A stretch of DNA of 18,634 nucleotides, taken from CAZQMX01 sp964594965. GTDB lineage: Bacteria > Patescibacteriota > Minisyncoccia > Portnoybacterales > UBA2143. A program made the position numbers and the translations under genes. The notes beneath the pieces are model-generated. The model was not told where the DNA came from. It saw nothing but the letters and a program-made list of their open reading frames with translations, and did no database searches. Positions 13,781-18,634 of this stretch are shown here, one piece after another (position 1 is the first letter of the stretch; each line of letters starts with the position of its first letter). Location: NCBI GenBank assembly GCA_964594965.1, contig CAZQMX010000010.1, positions 1-18,634 of the forward strand, written 5' to 3'.

Positions 13781-15633
13781 TACAGATATTCCTGGAATTC
13801 AATTAGGTTTTGGGGAATATCGGAAATGAATCGGGAGGGAGGATTAATCATAACCTGTCCCCATAATCTTCTTTGGCAGGCAAAGCTTAAATAGGCTTTT
13901 TGTTTGGCCCGGGTAATACCAACATACATTAATCGCCTTTCTTCCTCCATCTGGCTTGGGTCAAAGAAACTTTTTGAGTGAGGAAAAATTCCTTCTTCCA
14001 GACCGACAATAAAGACAACTGGGAATTCTAATCCTTTGGCGCAGTGAAGAGTCATTAAATTAACCAGATTCTTCTTATCCTCAATTTCATCAGCATCATT
14101 TAAAAGAGTAATTTCTTCTAAGAATTTTTGAAGTCCTTGTTTTTCTTTATCGTATCTTTGGGCAACGGAAAAGAGCTCCTGGATATTTTCCCATCTCATC
14201 TCCCCTTCTTCTTCTCCGTTTCTAATATATCCCTCGTAATTAGTTTGTTCAATAACTTTTTTAATTAATTGAGTTAAAGGTTTTTTCTGATTTTCTTTTC
14301 TTAGGTTATCAATCATTTGATAAAAATTATCTAATTGAGGCCCGTTTTGTTTCTCAAGGGCGACTTTGCCAATGCCTCGGGGCGGGAGATTAACTATTCT
14401 TTGGAAACTGACTAAATCATTGGAGTTTGAAATGTATTTAAGATAAGCAAGAATATCTTTAATTTCTCTTCTTTCATAGAATCTGACTGTGCCAATGAGT
14501 TTGTATGGAAAATTGTTTTTTAAAAAGGCCTCTTCAATTGCTCTTGATTGGGCATTGGTCCGGTAAAGGACAGTAAAATCTTTTAATTTCATTCCTCGTC
14601 TGATTAAGTTTTCCATTTCTTCAATTAGGAAATTACCTTCTTCTTCCTCATTTTCCGCCTGAACAACATTAATTAAAGAACCGGATGAGTTCTTAGTCCA
14701 GAGTTTCTTTTCTTTCCGCTGAGTGTTTTTAGAAATGACATGATGGCTGGCTTCAAGAATATTAGGAGTTGAGCGGTAATTCTGTTCCAGGAGAATAACT
14801 TTAGCCTGGGGAAAGTCCTTTTCAAAGTTCAAGATATTCCTGAAATCAGCTCCCCGCCAAGAATAGATGGCTTGTGAATCATCTCCAATAGCAAAAAGGT
14901 TTTGATGCTTTTCTGATAAAAGATTAGTTAAAACGTATTGACTGGTATTAATATCCTGGTATTCGTCAATTAAAAGATACTGCCAAATCTTCTGATATTT
15001 TTCTAGGATTTCTGGTTTTTTTTGAAAAAGATTAACCGTTAGCATAATTAAATCATCAAAATCAAGAGCATTTGATTTTAAAAGAGATTCCTGATACGCC
15101 TGATATATTCTAGCAATAGTTTTGGGAAAATATTCCTTGGCCTGTTCTCCGTATGATTGCCAGTCAATTAATTCATCTTTGGCCCGGGAAATGGCTTCTT
15201 TGGCTGAGCCGGGTTTGAATTGGTCAGGATTAATTTCTAAGTCTTTTAGAATTTGTTTTAAAAGATTTAATTGGTCATTCTGATCGTAAATGGTGAAGTT
15301 CTTTTTGTATTGGGAAGAAACTTTTTCAATTTCCCTTCTTAAAATCTGAAGACAGATGCTATGGAAAGTGCCAATGGTTGGCGGGCGGGAAGGGAAATAC
15401 GTTTTTTTAAGAAGGATTTTAACTCTTTCCCGCATTTCTTCTGCCGCCTTATTAGTAAAAGTCACTGCTAAAATCTTTCTCGGAGAGATTTCTTTTTCGA
15501 TTAAATAGGCAATTCGGTGGGTTAATGCCCGGGTTTTGCCTGAACCTGGTCCGGCAATAACTAAAACCGGCCCCGCAATAGTCGTGACCGCCTCTTTTTG
15601 TTTTGGATTAAGCGAAGAAAATAAATCAGCCAT
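13780..15633 (-). CDS. pcrA: UvrD/PcrA-type superfamily 1 DNA helicase
   Basis: 617 aa. A 3'-5' DNA helicase of repair and replication. All core motifs are visible: Q-motif LNPKQKEAV (8-16), Walker A GPGSGKT (28-34), Ia TFTNKAAEEM, Walker B DEYQD (223-227), III GDDSQAIYSWRGA (250-262), IV QNYRS (284-288), V TLHCAKGLEFPVVFIVGLEEGIFPHS and VI EERRLMYVGITRAK near 575. Only about 35 residues follow motif VI, so it is roughly 100 aa shorter than PcrA/UvrD and lacks their C-terminal tail. ATG 15633 is immediately downstream of a promoter that leaves only 4-6 nt of leader. The four-helix-bundle gene and broken rsmA follow on the same strand. It could equally be annotated uvrD or a short Rep-type helicase. 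Confidence 0.93.
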   Translation of the reverse strand: MADLFSSLNPKQKEAVTTIAGPVLVIAGPGSGKTRALTHRIAYLIEKEISPRKILAVTFTNKAAEEMRERVKILLKKTYFPSRPPTIGTFHSICLQILRREIEKVSSQYKKNFTIYDQNDQLNLLKQILKDLEINPDQFKPGSAKEAISRAKDELIDWQSYGEQAKEYFPKTIARIYQAYQESLLKSNALDFDDLIMLTVNLFQKKPEILEKYQKIWQYLLIDEYQDINTSQYVLTNLLSEKHQNLFAIGDDSQAIYSWRGADFRNILNFEKDFPQAKVILLEQNYRSTPNILEASHHVISKNTQRKEKKLWTKNSSGSLINVVQAENEEEEGNFLIEEMENLIRRGMKLKDFTVLYRTNAQSRAIEEAFLKNNFPYKLIGTVRFYERREIKDILAYLKYISNSNDLVSFQRIVNLPPRGIGKVALEKQNGPQLDNFYQMIDNLRKENQKKPLTQLIKKVIEQTNYEGYIRNGEEEGEMRWENIQELFSVAQRYDKEKQGLQKFLEEITLLNDADEIEDKKNLVNLMTLHCAKGLEFPVVFIVGLEEGIFPHSKSFFDPSQMEEERRLMYVGITRAKQKAYLSFACQRRLWGQVMINPPSRFISDIPQNLIEFQEYL

Positions 15634-15644
15634 TTGTTTTTAAG

Positions 15645-15673
15645 AGTATATCATAGGGGAATGATTAAACCAA
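15645..15673 (-). promoter_or_regulatory. promoter of the helicase gene, near-leaderless
   Basis: On the minus strand TTGGTT and TATACT are separated by 17 bp. The -10 box ends 11 nt before the ATG, so the transcript would start about 4-6 nt before the start codon, and no Shine-Dalgarno site exists. The -35 box abuts the -35 box of the oppositely directed tRNA promoter. Confidence 0.55.
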
Positions 15674-15702
15674 TTGACTTTAATTAGATTTTAGGGTAAG
15701 AT
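15674..15702 (+). promoter_or_regulatory. promoter of tRNA-Pro
   Basis: TTGACT (15674-15679) and TAAGAT (15697-15702) are 17 bp apart. Transcription would start near 15709, a few bases before the tRNA 5' end at 15713. Confidence 0.65.
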
Positions 15703-15712
15703 TATTAGGAAA

Positions 15713-15785
15713 CGGGACGTAGTGTAGCGGCCAACATGCTCGCTTTGGGAGCGAGTGATCGGGAGTTCGAATCTCCCCGTCCCGA
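15713..15785 (+). tRNA. tRNA-Pro (anticodon UGG)
   Basis: The full cloverleaf can be drawn. The acceptor stem CGGGACG pairs with CGTCCCG; the D arm GTGT/ACAT has a short loop with GG; the anticodon stem CTCGC/GCGAG has loop TTTGGGA, anticodon TGG at 15746-15748; the T arm is GGGAG/CTCCC with loop TTCGAAT. The discriminator is A and CCA is not encoded. Confidence 0.96.
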
Positions 15786-15801
15786 CTGAGATGTTAGGGT
15801 T

Positions 15802-15842
15802 CGCCCCGTCATTCGACGGGGCGCCCGGATGGATATCCGGGC
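15802..15842. repeat. back-to-back GC-rich hairpins between the tRNA genes
   Basis: Two perfect hairpins abut: CGCCCCGTC / GACGGGGCG with loop ATTC (15802-15823) and GCCCGGAT / ATCCGGGC with loop GGAT (15823-15842), sharing one base. TTCGCCC before and GGGCGAA after can also pair, giving an alternative outer fold. No T-run follows, so it is not a standard intrinsic terminator; it may direct tRNA processing or be a palindromic repeat element. Confidence 0.75.
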
Positions 15843-15867
15843 GAATCTTGTCACCCCGACCAGACAG

Positions 15868-15939
15868 GCGGGTATCGTATAATGGTTATTATCACAGGTT
15901 TCCAACCTGTTGATGTGGGTTCGATTCCCACTACCCGCT
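15868..15939 (+). tRNA. tRNA-Gly (anticodon UCC)
   Basis: The acceptor stem GCGGGTA pairs with TACCCGC. The anticodon stem ACAGG/CCTGT has loop TTTCCAA, anticodon TCC at 15901-15903. The T arm GTGGG/CCCAC has loop TTCGATT. The discriminator is T and CCA is not encoded. It probably shares the transcript of tRNA-Pro, as no clear promoter lies between them. Confidence 0.95.
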
Positions 15940-15945
15940 CAGGAA

Positions 15946-15980
15946 AACAAAAAGTCCTCCACTACGGAGGGCTTTTTGTT
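15946..15980. terminator. bidirectional intrinsic terminator between tRNA-Gly and HU
   Basis: A 15-bp stem with one G-T pair, built from AAAAAGTCCTCC against GGAGGGCTTTTT, closes a 5-base loop. The A-run on one side and T-run on the other make it work in both directions. It lies between the + strand tRNA genes and the convergent HU gene, which ends 20 bp beyond. Confidence 0.9.
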
Positions 15981-16000
15981 ATGCTTTCGAAAGCAGAATC

Positions 16001-16270
16001 CTATTTAACTGCGTCTTTGAGTGACTTGCCTGCCTTAAATTTAGGAACTGTTGTTGCTTTAATCTTAATCTTTTCGCCAGTTCGTGGATTAACTCCCATT
16101 CGGGCAGCTCTCTTTGAAACGCTGAAGGTGCCAAAGCCAGTCAAAGCAACCTTCTGGCCTTTGGCTAGAGATTTGCTGATAGCGTCGAAAACAGCATCAA
16201 CAGCATCATTAGCTTCTTTCTTAGAGCAACAGCCCTTGGCGGCTGCTTCAACTAAATCTTGTTTAGTCAT
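16001..16270 (-). CDS. HU family DNA-binding protein
   Basis: 89 aa, the standard HU length. The opening MTKQDLVEAAAK, GFGTF at 46-50, the DNA-binding arm KRAARMGVNPRTGEKIKIKA with the intercalating Pro62, and the end VPKFKAGKSLKDAV are all typical. HU bends and compacts DNA as a dimer. Oddly it carries adjacent cysteines (CC at 14-15) in the first helix turn, where HU usually has neither. No Shine-Dalgarno site is evident. The 147-bp gap upstream holds only a weak promoter-like pair on the minus strand (TTGCTC, 17 bp, TAGAAT). Confidence 0.95.
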   Translation of the reverse strand: MTKQDLVEAAAKGCCSKKEANDAVDAVFDAISKSLAKGQKVALTGFGTFSVSKRAARMGVNPRTGEKIKIKATTVPKFKAGKSLKDAVK

Positions 16271-16417
16271 AGTATTGAATATTTTTTAATATATTTATTC
16301 TCGACCTTTATTTGATTCCCTCCAAACTATTCTACCAACTTTTCCCCTATTCTAACAGGTTTTTCAGACAAGAGCAAGGATTTTCCCCCTTCGCTAAAGC
16401 TTCGGAGGATAAATTGG

Positions 16418-17200
16418 CTATTTCACAATTTCCTTTAATCGCTCTATTTTCTTCCCTTTTCCATCCTTGTTTATCTCGACTAAAACCGCATTAACTTCAA
16501 CTGGTCCTTCCGGCACTTCTAATTTGACATGGGTCTGGGTCAGGTATCTTTTAATAGCATCATCCTTATTCCTCCCCAAACTGGAATCCCTGACCCCAAC
16601 CATGCCGATGTCGGAAATGTAGGCTGTTCCTTGGGGAAGGATGCGTTCGTCAGCCGTAGCGACATGAGTATGAGTGCCTAGGACTGCTGAAACTCTTCCG
16701 TCTAAATACCATCCTAAACAAACTTTTTCAGCTGTTGCTTCGGCATGCCAGTCAACAATGATAATATCAGCTGAATCAGCTTCGTTTTCCAGTATTTCGT
16801 CCGCTTTTCTGAAAGGATCATCGTATTGCTGGCGCATAAAAGCGCGGCCAATTAGGTTAATAACCAGAACTTTTTTAGTCCTTAATTTAATTAAGTGATA
16901 TCCCTGACCCGGTAGGTTTGGTGAGAAATTAGCCGGCCTGATTAAAGGCATTTCCTTATCATTTAGAAGAGTGCTAACCTCTTTTTGCTTCCAGATATGG
17001 TCGCCGGAAGTAACCAAATCTACGCCGGATGACAGAATTTCATCCAGCGTGCTTTTAGTTATACCCGAACCATGAGCAGCGTTCTCTCCATTGGCAATAA
17101 CCAAGTCAGGCTGATATTTCTTTTTCCATTTAGGCAATATTTTCCCGACAGCTTCTCTTCCTGGCCGTCCAACAATATCGCCGAAGAATAATACTTTCAT
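16418..17200 (-). CDS. ymdB: YmdB/TIGR00282-type metallophosphoesterase
   Basis: 260 aa, full length for the family. Metal-site motifs are in order: FGDIVGRPGR (D8), ANGENAAHG (37-43), SGDHIW (65-70), VDWHAEATAEK near 149, and LGTHTHVATAD near 173. YmdB is a dinuclear-metal phosphodiesterase that acts on 2',3'-cyclic nucleotides, and in Firmicutes its gene lies beside rny, as it does here. In Bacillus YmdB the third motif reads GNH; here Asp replaces that Asn. ATG 17200 is chosen because the only longer start, a TTG at 17209, lies in a heptad repeat tract. The genes rny and ymdB are separated by that 137-bp repeat-filled spacer. Confidence 0.9.
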   Translation of the reverse strand: MKVLFFGDIVGRPGREAVGKILPKWKKKYQPDLVIANGENAAHGSGITKSTLDEILSSGVDLVTSGDHIWKQKEVSTLLNDKEMPLIRPANFSPNLPGQGYHLIKLRTKKVLVINLIGRAFMRQQYDDPFRKADEILENEADSADIIIVDWHAEATAEKVCLGWYLDGRVSAVLGTHTHVATADERILPQGTAYISDIGMVGVRDSSLGRNKDDAIKRYLTQTHVKLEVPEGPVEVNAVLVEINKDGKGKKIERLKEIVK

Positions 17201-17206
17201 AATTCT

Positions 17207-17334
17207 CAACTCTCAATAACCAATAATCAATCAATAATCAAGTATCAATAACCAATTCTCAAATAAAGAATTAAATTTAATTGAAAATTAATAAATTGAG
17301 CATTGTTTGAAAATTGAAAATTGGTAATTGGAAA
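17207..17334. repeat. inverted pair of heptad-phased tracts filling the rny-ymdB spacer
   Basis: The left part (17207-17266) reads CAACTCT, CAATAAC, CAATAAT, CAAT, CAATAAT, CAAGTAT, CAATAAC, CAATTCT, CAAATAA: one 4-bp slip, otherwise a 7-bp period. The right part has TTGAAAA at 17281-17287 and then TTGAAAA, TTGAAAA, TTGGTAA, TTGGAAA at 17307-17334. The two halves are complementary in style and could fold into a long loose hairpin, possibly serving as a processing or termination structure after rny. Confidence 0.85.
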
Positions 17335-17337
17335 TTT

Positions 17338-18634
17338 CTATCGGGCGTATTCAATTGCCCGTGTTTCTCTAATAACGTTAACTTTAATTTCACCCGGATA
17401 AGTCAGTTCCTGGTGAATTTGATTAGCAATTTCTTTAGCCATCTTATTAGCCTTGAAATCATCAATTTCTTCCGGTTGGACAAAGACCCTAATTTCCCGA
17501 CCAGCCTGAATGGCATAGGCTTTTTCAACTCCGTTAAAAGAAGTTGCGACTTTCTCCAATTCTTCCAGTCTTTTAAGATAGGCTTCCAAGGTGTCTTTTC
17601 TGGCTCCCGGTCTGGAACTGGAAATAGCATCGGCAACCTGGACAATGATTGATTCTAAACTATCATAGGGATACTCTTCATGGTGGGCTTGCATGGCTTC
17701 AATAATCTTTTCCTCAACATCAAATTTCTGAAGTATCTTTCTGCCGATTTCAACGTGGGAACCCTGAATTTCGTGGTCAACCGATTTACCGATATCATGG
17801 AAAAGACCAGATTTCTTAGAGACTTCAACATCAGCTCCTAATTCAGAAGCAATTGTCCCGGCTAAATGAGCAACTTCCAGAGAATGGAGAAGAGCATTTT
17901 GTCCGTAACTGGTTCTGAATCGAAGTCGGCCAAGTAATTTAACTAATTGAGGATTGATTCCGGCAATACCAATATCGTAAACAGCGACTTCGCCGGCTTC
18001 CTGGATTTTTTCACTGATTTCCTGGTTGGCCTTTTCAACCATTTCTTCAATTCGGTTGGGTTGAATCCGTCCATCAAGAATCAGTTTTTCCAGAGCTAAT
18101 TTAGCGATTTGTCTTCGGGTCGGGTCAAATCCGGAAACGACAATTGCCCCGGGGGTATCATCAACCAGGACTTCAACGCCGGTTAATTTTTCCAGGGCTT
18201 TAATGTTTCTTCCTTCTTTACCGATGATTCGTCCCTTCATATCGTCGTTGGGTAAATCAACGGTGCTGGTTGTGGTTTCCCCTGCCTGAGAAGAACCGTA
18301 GCGCTGCATAGCCAGGGCAATAATTCTCTGGGCTTTTTTGTTCATTTCTTCCTGGCCGTCTTTTTCCAGTCGGTTGGTTCTTTCCAGAATTACCTGTTGA
18401 TGTTCTTTTTCAACCATAGACAAAAGCTCAGCCTTGGCCTGGTCCTGGCTTAATTTGGCAACCCTTTCCAGTTTCCTGATTTCTTCCTGTTGAAGGGCAG
18501 AAACTTCTTCCTTGATTTTTTTAACTCTTTTAACCTTGAGTTTTAAATCAGAAAAATCCTTTTCCAATTGATTGTTTTTCTGGTCAAAAGACTGCTCTTT
18601 TGAAAGCAATCTTTCTTCCATTCGGGTTAACTGG
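17338..18634 (-). CDS. rny: ribonuclease Y, 5' end beyond the window
   Basis: At least 431 codons are in the window and the frame stays open to its edge, so the N-terminal membrane anchor and part of the coiled coil (family length about 500-520 aa) lie outside. Visible parts, numbered from the Met at 18621: a Lys/Glu/Gln-rich coiled coil (1-105), a KH domain with GRIIGKEGRNI (130-140), and an HD domain with LLHSLEV (His246) and GLFHDIGK (His275-Asp276), then HHEEYP and ADAISSSRPGAR, ending IEYAR. RNase Y is a membrane-bound endonuclease that initiates mRNA decay in bacteria without RNase E. It is followed by ymdB after the heptad spacer. Confidence 0.96.
   Translation of the reverse strand, partial: QLTRMEERLLSKEQSFDQKNNQLEKDFSDLKLKVKRVKKIKEEVSALQQEEIRKLERVAKLSQDQAKAELLSMVEKEHQQVILERTNRLEKDGQEEMNKKAQRIIALAMQRYGSSQAGETTTSTVDLPNDDMKGRIIGKEGRNIKALEKLTGVEVLVDDTPGAIVVSGFDPTRRQIAKLALEKLILDGRIQPNRIEEMVEKANQEISEKIQEAGEVAVYDIGIAGINPQLVKLLGRLRFRTSYGQNALLHSLEVAHLAGTIASELGADVEVSKKSGLFHDIGKSVDHEIQGSHVEIGRKILQKFDVEEKIIEAMQAHHEEYPYDSLESIIVQVADAISSSRPGARKDTLEAYLKRLEELEKVATSFNGVEKAYAIQAGREIRVFVQPEEIDDFKANKMAKEIANQIHQELTYPGEIKVNVIRETRAIEYAR

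Noticed and set aside
15705..15905. 66-codon minus-strand frame across the tRNA genes
   Set aside because: It is the complement of two certain tRNA genes and the hairpins between them.
16380..16415. Short GC-richer segment before ymdB's end (CTTCGCTAAAGCTTCGGAGG) as a repeat element
   Set aside because: It occurs once in the window, and beyond the AAGCTT core it has no inverted symmetry I can verify.

Overview
The window looks like a chromosomal segment of a Candidate Phyla Radiation (Patescibacteria) bacterium, most likely a Parcubacteria-type lineage. The evidence is an AT-rich sequence, short tightly packed genes that mostly lack Shine-Dalgarno sites, TGA used as stop, tRNA genes without an encoded CCA, a four-helix-bundle (S23/IVP-type) gene, and above all a type IV secretion-like cluster with the make-up I associate with this group (PrgI, separate TraC-like N-domain protein, VirB4, VirB6-like protein, small pilin with exported accessory proteins). 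The taxonomy is inferred from gene content only.

Layout. (1) 1-1299: a polytopic O-antigen ligase/polymerase-type protein on +, meeting the next operon tail to tail with a 41-bp overlap. (2) 1259-12275: an 11-gene minus-strand operon read from 12275 down to 1259. In transcription order it encodes a TSP3-repeat lipoprotein-like protein, a large exported Ala/Cys-bearing protein, a VirB6-like channel protein, an unknown soluble helical protein, PrgI, a TraC/VirB4-N-like protein, the VirB4 ATPase, a small membrane protein, an exported Ig/PKD-like protein, a VirB2-like pilin with a Ser/Asp-Cys tail, and a membrane-anchored beta-propeller. Gaps are 1-23 bp or overlaps. No relaxase, coupling protein, VirB11 or VirB7-10 outer-membrane core is present here, so this reads as a single-membrane export or surface-appendage machine rather than a complete conjugation system. 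(3) 12276-12943: a 332-bp gap with a large imperfect palindrome and a very good sigma70 promoter, which drives a small lipoprotein gene on +. (4) 12820-13780: a broken rsmA whose C-terminal half is replaced at about 12925 by sequence antisense to that lipoprotein gene, then a four-helix-bundle gene lying between two inverted tracts of a 7-bp-phased repeat. (5) 13780-15980: a UvrD/PcrA helicase on -, divergent promoters with abutting -35 boxes, tRNA-Pro(UGG), a GC-rich double hairpin, tRNA-Gly(UCC) and a strong terminator. (6) 16001-18634: HU, YmdB-type phosphoesterase and the start-truncated gene for RNase Y (it runs off the window), all on -.

Two things are not explained by ordinary genes. 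A heptanucleotide-phased repeat family (CAA or TTG recurring every 7 bp) occurs at five places, including inside the ligase reading frame, and brackets the four-helix-bundle gene as an inverted pair; a closely similar inverted pair without a gene lies between ymdB and rny. In addition, a sharp breakpoint at about 12925 truncates rsmA and probably also the lipoprotein gene that meets it.
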